NCBI GenBank assembly: GCA_905331475.1 | Contig: CAJNYU010002055.1 | Location: 240,414 to 304,413 of the forward strand | Direction of reading: 5' to 3' | DNA: 64,000 nt | Origin: Rotaria socialis | Lineage: Eukaryota; Rotifera; Eurotatoria; Philodinida; Philodinidae | The notes under the pieces: generated by a model | Told to the model about the DNA's origin: nothing | The model's database searches: none | The model's input: the letters and a program-made list of their open reading frames with translations, nothing else | Translations under genes and position numbers: made by a program | Shown here: one piece after another, positions 23,494 to 35,863 of the stretch | Layout of the letters: every line of letters starts with the position of its first letter | Numbering within the stretch: position 1 is the first letter of the stretch

Positions 23494-23827
23494 TTGAGAA
23501 AATCTGTAATATGTTTATCGATCAAATAAATACTTTCAATAAAGAAAATCTCGTTTATTACTAAGATATTTTATTTATTCTAAAACAAAGACAATTATTG
23601 TCTTTTATTTCGGAAAAATAACATAAAAGTAATTGTATATATTGATATTAAATTTAAATACATTTGATTTTAGAATTATTTAAAAGAACAGAAAAAAAAT
23701 TGGAATGTAAATACAAAACAGATGCATTGCAAATTAGATATAGAAACCAAAAACAAAGCAGTAAAAGAAAAAAGCTATCATTTCTGAGTAATACAAATAA
23801 CATAGTTTTATCAGACGAAACGTATTA
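23494..23827. other. Short intergenic stretch
   Basis: AT-rich DNA between the FKBP6-like gene and the stop of the next minus-strand gene. I see nothing else in it. Confidence 0.5.
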
Positions 23828-24495
23828 TTAACCATTTGAACGTGGCCATGAATCGAATGCAAAGAGAAGACCAAGTAGAATACCAACACCAAGAATAACA
23901 CTAATAATACATAGAATCAAAGCACGGCTATTGAGTTTACGAGATTCATCAGTAAAACCATCTCTAAATTTGACTTGTGCTTTAAAAGCAAGACCATATG
24001 CAATAGGACCTTAAGCAAGAGAGAGGTAGAGAAATTAAAAGTCTACTTTTCAAATATTCAGTTTTTTTACCTATCAGTGGACAAAGAAAAATACAAAGAA
24101 CTGCAAACCAACGCCAATCATCAGGATGTTTTGGTGTATGAGGATCGAATTTTTTACGACGTTCAACTACCGTTGATGTCTTTGACATATTTGAAATAGC
24201 TGAAGAATGCGTACGAATAGAAAATGTACTTGAATAAAGTGGATTCGTTGGTCGTACTTGTGGATATTCTAAATAGAGAAAAAGAAATGATTTAATATAA
24301 AAAATCATTTTTAGTTATGTTACCGCTGTAAGTTAATTTTGATGTACGTGAACTGGTAGATTTTGAACCAACAGATTTTGTATCAATATCACTAAGCGTA
24401 TTTGTGTGATAAGGTCGCATACTATGTGATATTGGTGAATTAAGATAGTTAAGTTTAATTGTATTATCTGACAAATTGCTCGTCATCGACGACAT
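23828..24495 (-). CDS. Two-pass membrane protein, dispanin/CD225-like topology
   Basis: Exons 24495-24324, 24268-24071 and 24009-23828 join in phase (all phase 1) to 183 residues, with donors GTAACA and GTAAAA and acceptors TATTTAG and GCTTAAG. The N-terminal 110 residues are serine/threonine-rich and polar. A first membrane segment, WFAVLCIFLCPLIGPIAYGL, spans the second intron. A basic loop with FKAQVKFRDGFTDESRKLNS follows, then a second segment (ALILCIISVILGVGILLGLL) and a short tail. Two helices at the C-terminus joined by a basic loop with a small-residue-rich second helix recall CD225/dispanin proteins (IFITM and PRRT relatives), which sit in plasma or endosomal membranes. Sequence similarity is not strong enough to claim the family. 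Confidence 0.7.
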
Positions 24496-25870
24496 TTTTT
24501 TTGTAAAATTGACATATTCGTTATTTTGTTCAACCTACCTCATGCATTCCTATTGACCAATCATTCTGCTTCTTGTAGTTGAATTTCGTTCAACGAATGC
24601 ACAAGTGTGCTATGTTTTCGTTCTGTTCTATTGGTACATGAATGATGATCATCGCTGAGTTTTCTTTTGTTATTTTGTTAAGGAAAAAACTTTTAATATT
24701 AAAAAAGTCTTTTTTTATCGTTGAATTTCATATGGTATAAGAAAAACTTTACTCTAAAATGCATTATAATATCTAGTGTTAAATAAATACCACCATTGAA
24801 GTGTTTTTTCGCTTATCTCATGGAGATTTTTGCATATTTTGAGACTGTCGGGGAAATATTAAATTAAAATTTTCAACTCGATAGAGTTGATCGTCCAGAA
24901 TATATTCATGACAGGAGAATAAAAACAAAGAATAATTAGTTTATTCAGTCATAAAACTTTGTTTGTTTCAGAGCTTTTCTGATTAAAATGCTTGGAATGA
25001 CTCAGAACATTTAAAAACTTTGAGGGTATATGAATTTAACTTCAAAACAGCTGATTAATCTACAAGTATTTTGTTAGTTTTTCCTAATTTCTATTGGACA
25101 TGTCCTGTTCAGTGTCTTACTTTCTATTCTGCTTTTGTTCATTGCTTGTAATTCAATAGATTTGTAATAAGCTATGGAATTTTGATTTTATAAACGTTCT
25201 TATTTTTTCCACTTATAAAATATATAACTAAATTACTGTTTTCATACGAGAGGTTTTTTTTTCTATCAATTCAATACTGAATAAATTTTTGTAATCTTGA
25301 GAAAAAAGTCACATTGATTGTGAAAGAAATGCGATCCAAAGTTATCATCTTATAGATCTATCTTAATTTTAACTATTGGAACAAAAATCGACTATGTTTT
25401 AGGGAGAAGTGTTCTTAAATTCGTATGAGCTTGCTGGTTGACTAAAGGAATCGATCAATTTGAAGTATGTTATTTTTAAAAGTGTTAAAATGTACATCGT
25501 ACCGTTATCGATACTGAATTAAGAGGAGTGGAATGCTATTTATTTAAATGGCCACCAAATAACAGATGAATTTTGATAAATGAAAATCCTGACATGCGAT
25601 GAGATTTGTTTCAAGTGGATAAATATATGAGTGCATCCTATACAATGGTCCCAATTTAAAATCGCCATCATAATTAAAATGCAGTTCGTATATGCTTTAG
25701 GTAATGTAAAGCAACACAAAAGAAAATTTTTATTAAATACAGTAATTAAAAGAGTTGAGTTTTTCAATTTACAAATAATTTTATTCGCTTAATTCATTGC
25801 ACCAATTTAAAAGAAACATATGCAGGTAAATCGTTCGCAAAAACAAAATTCTGCTTTAATGCAAAGTAAA
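24496..25870. other. Gene-free stretch
   Basis: AT-rich intergenic DNA that includes the 5' flank of the two-pass membrane gene and the 3' flank of DHFR. The 75-codon minus frame at 25540-25767 looks like chance. Confidence 0.5.
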
Positions 25871-26494
25871 TCAGGAGTCTTGTCGATCGTATACTTGAAA
25901 TTGATATTTCCATCCGTTTTCTTCAATGATTTGATCATCGAGTTCAGCAAGAACCTCGCCGGGTGGTCGTTTTACGCGTTGAAAATCGCTTAAATCAAAT
26001 TTCGATACTCGAGCATCACAATTAGGGACTTCTGCGAAAATTCTTGTTAAATAAACTCGTTTCACAAGCTTTAATTCTAGTGCTTGCTCATAGGGATTGA
26101 CACCACCAAACAGAAAGACTGATTCAATCATAGCACTCGGAGTGTCAAGTAAGAATTTCGCTCTATGGGTAGCTTGCTCGAAAGAATTCACGATATCAAC
26201 GTTATTTCTATCCAAATCTTCAAATTTTCTATGCAGTTCTTCCTGTGTTTGTTTGCTAATAACAATAAAATGCCATTTTGAAAGATATTCTTCACCCAAT
26301 TTAATTATCGGTTCAAATGTGACACGTCCAGTAATAACCGCAACACGTTTTAATGGATCTTTTAAAGTTGTTGAGTGTGTTAAGTACCAATTGTGATCAG
26401 TAGGTAAAGATCCCCATGGAGTGTTGTTTTCATATCCGATGGCATTTTTTTCATCCATTGCGATAACAATATTCATGAACGGTTTCATGTCCAT
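25871..26494 (-). CDS. Dihydrofolate reductase family protein
   Basis: A frame of 207 residues, near the usual DHFR length. DHFR reduces dihydrofolate to tetrahydrofolate with NADPH. Visible features are the N-terminal strand and Met20-like loop (NIVIAMDEKNAIGYENNTPW), an acidic residue in the following helix (LPTDHNWYL) at the place of the catalytic Asp/Glu, GRVTFE in the position of the usual GR-TW nucleotide-binding turn, FLFGGVNPYEQAL matching the GG---Y motif, and VYLTRIFAEVPNCDARVSKF near the C-terminus. It is divergent: the tryptophan of the GR-TW motif is phenylalanine. An acceptor-like TTTTTCTAG sits directly before the ATG, so a 5' UTR intron or an upstream coding exon is possible. 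Confidence 0.85.
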   Translation of the reverse strand: MDMKPFMNIVIAMDEKNAIGYENNTPWGSLPTDHNWYLTHSTTLKDPLKRVAVITGRVTFEPIIKLGEEYLSKWHFIVISKQTQEELHRKFEDLDRNNVDIVNSFEQATHRAKFLLDTPSAMIESVFLFGGVNPYEQALELKLVKRVYLTRIFAEVPNCDARVSKFDLSDFQRVKRPPGEVLAELDDQIIEENGWKYQFQVYDRQDS

Positions 26495-28959
26495 CTAGAA
26501 AAATCAAACACAAGTGGAATTGATATATGAACCGAGTTCATTAGTCATCTGGAGTTTTATATTCAATTAATGTTTGTAAAAGTAAATATTTAAGCAACAT
26601 TCTGTTTAATATTGTTGTCTTAACTGCATCCAGACCATATATACGTACGTATATCGTATGCACAGGATCTGATTGATGAATGAATTCAAGTGATAAATTA
26701 TATTACTTACGGTAATAACTTTGATTATTCGTTTAAATAATAATATAATTGTGATTTCGTAGGTGAAAAATAAATTTCGAGGTTCCGAGTTCTTGAAGAA
26801 ACGTATGTGGACACATGCTAAGTAAATGTAAGTACTCTCTTGTTCTAAATAAATCAGATAGTGTAAAAATTACAGAACAGCGACTGATTTAGTAAATAAA
26901 GACGCTAATAAGCGTATGAGAAAAAAAAATAATATTAATGATCGACGGGTATTGCTTCTATAGTAATATTTCATCATATTCCTAATATGATGGTGTCATT
27001 GGTCAATTTTCTATTATCAGTATCGCTCGATATTTTGATAGGAAAGTCTACAATTATGATTTGATTCTAAATGTGATCTATAAAAAGAAATATTAGAAAA
27101 AAATTTGTCAAGAAAAACGCATATAAAAACACAGGTATAATATTGAGTTTCTCCGCCTATCATCTCCGTCACCTATCCTTTTTTTGCTAAGCAGAATATA
27201 ATGAATATAGAAACTTATTCTACGACTAAGTTTTATCTAGTCTATGATAACAAAACAAAACCGACCGATACGAACACGAAATAATAAGAAAAACAAATTC
27301 AAGATGAGCGAGGTAATAAGATATTTAAAAAATTGTCAATGGGCAGCCTTCTAATAGTCCTTGTGCTTTCAAAAGCCAAACATTGTTGGATTCATTGCAC
27401 ATAAATAGTGACTTCCCGGCAGAAGAATATTGACTGACAATTATCATAAAGTATTCTAAATTTCACATTTAGCTAATGTAAACAACAATTATATTGAAGG
27501 CACCATATGGTCTTAGTTAATCGTAGTTTAAAATTATTCATTTCTTCGTTTTTCGTTTAGATTTTACTTGCCCTTTTACTGAATAACGGAGTAGATACGA
27601 AGAGCAGCTGATTGAGAGAGATATAGAATGGTTATCTATACAGGTCTACCTGTGAAACAATGGAGTTGGCGATGAGAAAAAGAATGTGCAGCAAAGCAAA
27701 GACACATACCAATAAGTTTTCTTTCGTTTATCCAAATAGCATAGATATTACCGGGATTAAGAATCATATAGTATATAAAGCGAAAGATAAAGGTCGATGT
27801 ATTGTTAATTTTTCTATAAGAAAGTAAAAAGAAGGACGAGTTTATTTATAAATAAGCTTATAATTTTAAAAATACAAGAAATGCAGCTACTATTCAAATA
27901 CTATATTTATTGAATTAACTGAATTCATAAATACAGAAATATAAAATTACTGATAATTGCAGTGCTGTACAATTGGTGAGTAGCTTCAAATAAAATGAAG
28001 CTGCTGAGAGAGAAATGTAGATTTGTGAAATACATGAGACATATGAATTCAACTAACTCTCACTAGTAAAACTACACTCGGCAGCAGAATAAAAGGAAAA
28101 TTATGCGTATCTGTTCTCAAGCCTTTTATTTTTCATCAATGAAGTTCAAAGGAAGCAGCATCGATTGCTGAAGCATCATTAAATGAAAATGAATATTCCA
28201 CAGTAATTCAGAAGAAATTTAATAATAACTAATAATTAATGATTTTCCATAACATAATTAAGATGACCCAAGATAAACTATCAGTGATATTCGAGTGAAA
28301 TTATGTTTATCAGTTATTTTGACATGTGAAGTTCGTCAATTTTCGAGAGAATTACTTGTTAGAATCTCGAAAACTGTTGCACAACCATGATCATTACGAC
28401 ACATTTTTCATTCCTACTTTCGGCACTTAACATCAAATGGCTAAGCTGGATTTGAATAAAAGTCAAGATAAACTTTCTTCCTGAACTAGATATTGACAGC
28501 ATGAACTTGATGCTTGAGACTTGTTACTTACTTCTATGGATGGGAAGGCTCTAATTCGAACACATAGTGAACGAGAACGGCACGCCCACTATATACGAAG
28601 GAATTTTTAAATATTTACGAACAAAAAATTTAAAATACAGATTTCTTTCTCTGAATATTTGAGTTCGATTCATTTTGTGCGTCGAAAACTGTTGGCGAAT
28701 ACTAATGCTATTTAAATATTGTCCAAAGATGTTGCACAGAGTTCAAGTAAGGATGTATAGATTCATGAGTTGTCTCGTTTTCTAAGAATACTTCAAAGTC
28801 CGATACCAACATTGGAAATTTTCAATAAAATTTTGCCTAGTGTGCGAAGTCATCTATTAGTCAAAGCGATGACAATACACTAAAAACTATGTCATTTTTA
28901 CATAAAGAAAGATTCGTAGTCAACATTCTTGAATATGAAAAAAAGAAGTTAATTATTTT
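26495..28959. other. Gene-free stretch
   Basis: 2.4 kb of AT-rich DNA. I found no supported exon, RNA gene or element. Confidence 0.5.
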
Positions 28960-30073
28960 AGTCGATGATCCCGTGCCCTGTTCATCAAAAAGGGAGCTTC
29001 GATTTGAACATGACAACGACCAGTTTTGCTCATCGATAAATCCCGATCATTTTCTACTCGTTTCATAAAGCCATTCATTGTTTCACCGCCAAACAATACT
29101 TCTCATTGGTACCAAGTTCGGTTGATTGTTCATGTTAACAAGGGCACCAGGAAGAAGAAACGTACGGTTATTTTGCTTTTGTTGAGGATGCGGACGTGAA
29201 CTGCGATTTTCATCAAGTTTTCTGAGATGATTCAGATTCGATCTATTTAACAATAAATTACGTTTGTCAAACGGCTTGTCGCATATTACGATTTGAAGTT
29301 GGGTGCCTACTTCATGTCAGATCGTGATAAGTGACTGATGTTGTATGCGAGGATAAACAACACGGCGAATAACTGATTTGAAATGATTTTCAGTTAGAAT
29401 ACTCGCCACTTCACCAAGCCATATCACATCAATACATTGTTGGTAATCTTTAGAATTATCTGATCCATCAATCCACTCATCTTTCATTTGATCGTATAAT
29501 TGAAGACCATCACATGTGGATGGAACAGTCAATGAAAATAGATCTGAATCGAAATGTGGAACACAATTAACTTCGTGTGCATTGGGAGTGTTCTTTCATT
29601 AAAATAATGTGAAATATTAAGCGTATCCACAGAAGAAAGTGATACTGTATTGTTTCACTCGATTCTGTGCAATATATACACATCTTCTGTCAAATTATGA
29701 AGTGGGATAATCAAATATTCTAAAGTTTTCTCCAAATCATTTGTCAAAGGAAGATGAGAGCTTTAGTGCCTTCTTTATGATCGACACTCGAATAACCAAC
29801 ATAGTTTGACGATTCATATTTCGACTACTCTATTTGATCGTGACCAAAAAATGTTGAGAAACTTGTTTGAACTTCATTGAGTTTATCGGCTAGCCACCTG
29901 TATAGATTGGACAATCTTAGAAAGCCCCACCCATTAGATTCAAATTTATTTTCTAGGTAACGTATTTCGTTGAAGTCAACAAGCGTATGTTTGTTAAAAT
30001 GTAATTCGTTCGTCATAAATTCAAAATGTTGATATGACACATTCGTCGTTTCTTTATGAAGTAGGCGACGCAT
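28960..30073 (-). pseudogene. 2-oxoglutarate/Fe(II) oxygenase (isopenicillin-N-synthase-like) pseudogene
   Basis: The N-terminal piece (ATG 30073 to 29825) reads TLVDFNEIRYLENKFESNGW, then GFLRLSN and ADKLNEVQTSFSTFF, typical of the DIOX N-domain. After stops and frameshifts the core reappears with NISHYFNERTLPNAHEVNCV followed by PHFDSDLFSLTVPSTCDGLQ. This includes HFD, the HxD iron-binding motif. The next piece has IDVIWLGEVASILTENHFKS and VIRRVVYPR, where the family has an iron-binding histidine at the first R of RRVV. Further pieces reach about 28960 (GGETMNGFMKRVEN). Stops at about 29822 and 29317, frameshifts and the lost histidine show it is inactive. The family oxidises diverse small molecules, and the original substrate is unknown. 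Confidence 0.7.
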
Positions 30074-31693
30074 GCAATAAATAAGATTATTTACACATGT
30101 ATAATTACGATGCAGAATTTGTTTTCAACAATTTATGATATCTCTCTATAGGCACGCGTCATTCGATTCGATCATGACGAGTGTGTGAAAATGCATTATT
30201 TCGAAAAATAGATTATTTTTTTATGACTAAAGAACGTGAGATGGTAATATAAAAGCACTTGAATATCTGAGATATTTGTTATATTTTTTTATGAAGTAGG
30301 AAATGAGAGAGCAAAGAAGTTCTATTAATAGGCAAACATAGCTTCATACTATTGTCTTCATAAAAATTCATCTTTTTGGCTATCATTTCCAATTATACAT
30401 TTATTTATTTATTTTTATCTCTCAATCATGGAATTCGTCTTTTTTTATGCAGAGTTACATATGTTGTGTTTTATAATAGAAGCTACCTGGAAAAGTAGTA
30501 ACCCTTTCCATGCGTATTACTGAGAAAATAAATGTAGTAGTGTAAAAAATTTATTCTATGTTAACTAAAAGTTAAGAGATAGGTATTAAGGCAAGGCACT
30601 GATATTGCATTTTGTACTTGATCGAATACTCGATTGTTTCTGTCGTCGATCTTTTTTCTACGGTTATTTATTTGTATTAATTTAAAAGATCAATAAGAGA
30701 ATTTATATATTGATCAGTTAGTCAAATGCTAGTATGAAGATAAATTTCCAAAAAGAAAGATTGAAATGATGATACATACAAGAATTTGTTAGCAATCACC
30801 GACAAATTGAAAAATCAATTCCTGACGATATTCAAATGGGTTTTTACTATCTATTGCATTCAATGAAATTATAGAATATCAGACGATGAACTGTCTGGGA
30901 ACAGTTTGTTTTATGAAAAGAAAAAACTCTTCTGATGCAATCCGTGAATTTTCTTGCAATCATCAACGAGGTGTAGGATAATGATAGAAGTTATCACAAA
31001 AAAATACTAAATCGAATTTTACAAATGAGAGGCTATATTAAATAAAATATAGAATAGAATGTGTGCAGTACAATCGTGTTAGAAAAATATCTTGAGATGT
31101 GTTCTAAAAATTTGTTTGATATATTATATCCTAAATTCAACAACTCAATATTTATAGACATGAAGAAAATGGTATCATTGTTCCTAATAGGCTATATACT
31201 CTTTGAATAAAACAATCATTTTGCATCCTTCAATCTAAAATATAATCATTACTTTTACTCATTACAATCGGCAATAATATTTTTGTTCGACATTTTCATT
31301 TCTCTAACATGTAATGACATCTATCATTTCTCTAGGCGACCAGCTCTCAATATGACGACTGGTGTGTTTTGTTCTCATATGTAATACAACAAGGTTTGTA
31401 AACAGAAACAAACAAAAAGTCAGTTGATTAGTTATTTGATTTGTTCGTTCTTTTCTGCAGTATTGTAAAAACAAAATCGATAAAAACATTTTGTTTTTCA
31501 CTTAATATAAACATATTAACATTTGAAGAAAAATAAATTTTTCCCAAAATTATTTATTTATTTATCTTTAGTTGTTTCTTCGTTCTCGTTTGTCCTGTTG
31601 TCCTTTTGCGATGGTCGCTGTTATTGTTCGTCAATATTCGTTTTCGTCTAGTTTATTAATGTACTTTTATCAACAGATCATCAATAATTACTC
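30074..31693. other. Gene-free stretch, CELF upstream region
   Basis: AT-rich DNA between the oxygenase pseudogene and the first CELF exon. It probably contains the CELF promoter and perhaps non-coding first exons, but I cannot place them. Confidence 0.4.
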
Positions 31694-34432
31694 ATGAATA
31701 CTTCGGAAAATTTTACAACATCTTCATCAGTTGCTGTTTCAACTATAAATATTGATACGCATGAACCCGATGCTGATGCAATTAAAATGTTTTGTGGTCA
31801 AATACCACGAACTATGCATGAGTCAGAATTGCGTGAAATGTTTGAACAGTTTGGTCCTGTCTTTCAATTAAATGTTTTACGTGACAAACAAACTGGTGAA
31901 TCAAAAGGTTGTTGTTTTGTTACGTTTTTCACACGAAAAGCAGCATTGGATGCCCAAAACGCTCTACATAATTTACGTACATTAAACGGCTGTCATCATC
32001 CCATACAAATGAAACCTGCTGACGCCGAAAATCGAAATGGTTTGAGAAGAAAAATCGAAGCAAATTTTTCTATTCAATAATGTTAATTTTCTTTTTTAAT
32101 TTTTAGAACGAAAATTATTTGTTGGTATGATATCGAAAAATTTCGACGAACAAAGTATTCGATCGTTTTTTCAAACATATGGTGTTATTGAAGATTGTAC
32201 TGTCCTTCGAGATGCTAGTGGCAAAAGTCGAGGTTAGACATCTGTTTTTTATTTAATAATATTAAATTGATTAATCATAAAACAATCAATCATAGGATGT
32301 GCTTTTATTACATTTCAAAAGCGTCAATGTGCTGTCAATGCAATAAAATCAATGCATCAATCTCAAACAATGGAAGTAATAATAGTCGATTAATAGATAA
32401 ATTTTTGAGAAACTTATTTATTTAGGGTTGTTCATCACCGCTTGTTGTGAAATTTGCCGATACACCAAAAGATAAAGAAGCAAAGAAAACTCAACCACCA
32501 ATGCCGAATTACAATAATTTACTGATGCAACAGATGAATTCCGGAAATTCTATAGTAATAGATAAATACTAAATGAAATTATTTCTTTATTCTTCAAAAA
32601 ATTCGTTTATTTTATAGCCCAATCCTCAGCATATGAATACATATAATTTTTTACCTGAACTTGGTAATTTAGTATTTCTTCAAGAATTATTAAAGAATTA
32701 TGGTTTCATTGGTAACAATGGCAATGGTAAATAAAAAATAAACATAGTTTTGATTTAGTAATTTACTTTATTTAATCTACCTTAGTTGTTAATTTTCCAG
32801 CATTAAATAATCTTTTACAAATGTTTACAAATAATATGAATTTAAATGGTAATAAATTACCTATTCTTGTACCGCCAAATACTTCACCGAATATGTCTTC
32901 AAATTCTCAACATGGCAATAATCGATCATTAAATATTCAAGAACAACAACAACAACAACAACAGATTACACTCGATTCATCTCGACTACCTTTATCATCT
33001 AATTCAAATAATACATCTTATAGCAATGAATCTTTACTTATGTGTGGACCAAATGCGAATGGTCAACCCAATACTCATCTTAATCCAAATAGTAGTTTAA
33101 CGCCTACAATAGCTACACCAAGTAGTGGTTCTTATCCTCCTACAATATCTTCACTCTATGCTAATAGTCCTAGTTCATTACCGAATGTGGCTACAGGTAT
33201 ATCATATTCGATAGTACATTTTAAATCGTCATTATTTTATTCTATTAAGATGCTCATCATAATTTACAAAATCTTGTTGCAATGTCTCAAATGAATAATG
33301 GAGGTAAATAGTAACTCAATTGAATATATAAAAAAAAAGCAACAATTATTATTAAAAGGTCTTTTGCCAACAGCAACTTCTCCAGTAGCAGCATCAGGTA
33401 CGTTATATTATGATATGTTCTTTATCTAAGTTTAGTTAACTATAAGAGTAGTTTACTGCTATTTGAAAAGAAATTGCTTCTGTCAGATTATGATCATCAC
33501 AAATACTGTATGATTTTGTTTTATAGTCTCCGAAAAAATATAAAAAGTTTCCTACTGATATGAGAGTTGTGTTCTACTTTTGTCATAAATACTTAGATAG
33601 GTTTTTAAAGTAACTTTATTGTGTTGAGAAAATATTTTCTATGAGAATATGACCACAAAATATTTCTTGACTTGTTTAATTTTTTCCTGAGTCATATTTT
33701 AATATTGCAGTAGGAAACAAAATTCCCACGTGTATATCGAATGACAAGAATAGTTGATTTAACAGCTGTTCTTAGCCTATTAAGTGTAGCGATGAGGAAT
33801 TTCTATGAGATTTATATGCAGATAAGTATTCTAAAAATTGAAATATTCAATTTGTAATAATATTTTTAAAGCTGCTTTTCCTGTATTTCCATCTACATCG
33901 TATCTTTCTTCTCAAGTAGCCGGCAGACATACTGAAGGTTTGTGTAAATTAAATCTTAAATAATGCTTTGATGTATAAAATCTTTCTCTTAAATCAGGTC
34001 CTGATGGTGCGAATCTATTTATTTATCATCTTCCACAAGAATACAGTGACACAGATTTAGCTCAAGCTTTTGCACCTTATGGACCAATTTTATCGGCTAA
34101 AGTATTTGTTGATAAAACAACAAATAGAAGCAAATGTTTTGGTAATTTTTCGATAGTTTTTCTTCGTTCTAAACTGAATGATGAATTTTGTTTTCTGTTG
34201 CAAAGGTTTTGTTAGTTATGATAATCTAGCATCTGCTCAAACAGCTATCAATCAGATGAATGGCTATCAAATTGGTATGAAACGACTAAAAGTTCAATTA
34301 AAAAAACTTCGCATTGGTCCAACTAATAATTTAAACAGCCCAACAGGTAATCAGAGTCAAACAATAATAAACAATAATTCGAATAATCACAATGGAAATT
34401 CACCAACAACACCTAAGAAATGTTCTTATTAA
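31694..34432 (+). CDS. CELF-family RNA-binding protein (three RRMs)
   Basis: Eleven exons join in phase to 571 residues: 31694-32039, 32107-32232, 32296-32375, 32426-32554, 32618-32726, 32801-33196, 33250-33303, 33359-33397, 33872-33937, 33998-34141 and 34206-34432. RRM1 (about 31-113) has [10 protein letters not shown] and GCCFVTF. RRM2 (about 116-196) has [13 protein letters not shown] and CAFITF. A long divergent linker is rich in N, S, P and Q with a Q run near residue 311. RRM3 (about 454-532) has [19 protein letters not shown] and GFVSYDN. Order and the HLPQE/FGPV motifs are those of CUGBP/Elav-like factors, which control splicing, translation and decay of GU-rich mRNAs in nucleus and cytoplasm. 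The asparagine-rich tail after RRM3 is an addition compared with vertebrate members. Most introns are 50-70 bp; the one before exon 9 is 474 bp. A non-coding or alternative first exon is possible. Confidence 0.9.
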
Positions 34433-35863
34433 CGGACATCACTTTTTTACAAAGAATAAAATCGATAGAACATTTTTGTATATTCACAGCTTGTTTGTAT
34501 CGTTTGTAAACGACCTATTTTTTCTCTGTCCTATATTTATAATACATCAATTTTGTTGTCCTATTGTCCTGTATTATATCTATTGTCATAGAAGTGTTTA
34601 ACAAAATATATATACTAACGCTCCTTTTGCATGATTGTAGAAGTCTATTATTTGGTTGTTTTTTTTTGTCTTTTTGTTCTATTTTTGCAGTTTTATCTCA
34701 TCGATTTCTAATCGTTACTATTAGCCTTGAATATTTGCCCATTTTGTTTTCAGCATGTAGCCCATTTGTTTTTTTTTAAACGAAACTACGTCGAATTGTT
34801 TGTTCTTTATGCTGTGTTGATTCTTACTTGTACGTTTGTTCGTTGATTGTTTATCGTTGTTGTTTTTTCGTATTGGATCAACACGAGTATTATAACAAAT
34901 AAGCAAATTAAAAGAAAAAGAGAAACACAACCAACCAGAATTTCATATAACTTTTTTCTTTGATTCAAAATATGTAAACAGTAATAGTGTTGTGAATTGA
35001 CGAATAATTAACAATTGATTAGTATTCATTACATGAGAGATAAATCGATCATATTGTTTACGCATCATGGAAACAAGTAAAAATAGATGCAGTAACAAAA
35101 TCAATCTAGACGACTTGATGATCGTCTGCATATCTTTCTGTAGAATACATCAAATTATTCGTTACATACTGTATCGATATTTTCAAGAATTTTAGCTGTT
35201 TCAAGCTCTTTACCCCATTTTATTTAATGATTATGTACTAATCATTGTTTTCAAATTATTTTTCATTCTCGAAAGCTATTTATGAGGTTAACTAGTAGAA
35301 TCATTTTTTTAAATTATGTACTCGTGACTTTCGCAACTGTAAGCTGACCTTCATAACTAAATCTAAGTCATATTTCAACGATTATTCTTTTTTGAACTCC
35401 AATTTTAACTTTTCGTTGCGACATTTTACCTGAAACACTTTCTCTATGTTTGATGTGAGTTTGAATTTGATTATAAGAACGTAGAAATCTATAATTGCAA
35501 AAGATTAATATTTTGTTATGAAATAGAATCTTTTTATTTGAAAATCTTTACAAAGTCTTACACTAGTATTAGCTCACGTATTTTAGCCTCAATAGTAAAT
35601 ATTAAGTATAGATTAATCACTCGTTCTTATCAAAACTAATTGAAAGAGTAACTGCACACACGATCTATGTTCTTGAGAGGTCGCTAACTGGCGTTGACAA
35701 ATAATGTTTAAATTAATATATATTTGTTAAGTTTCGATACTAAAATATGATTGGATAGATGTCATTCACGTGTTACGCTACAAATTTGTCTTCATCATCT
35801 ATTTATCTTATTTCTTTATCTGAATTTTGGTATCTGAAATTTTTTGTTGGATGTAGTATTCTT
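34433..35863. other. Intergenic, CELF 3' UTR and upstream of the TBC gene
   Basis: The first part is T-rich, with long TTTGTT and GTTTTTTT tracts, and is probably the CELF 3' UTR. The short frames here are low-complexity shadows. The in-frame region 35759-35863 before the TBC start is open, but it lacks family resemblance. Confidence 0.45.

Noticed and set aside
26097-26396. 99-codon plus-strand frame
   Set aside because: It is antisense to DHFR and its sequence is the shadow of that coding strand.
34392-34930. Several 69-71 codon frames on both strands after the CELF stop
   Set aside because: T-rich 3' UTR sequence giving phenylalanine/leucine-rich chance frames.
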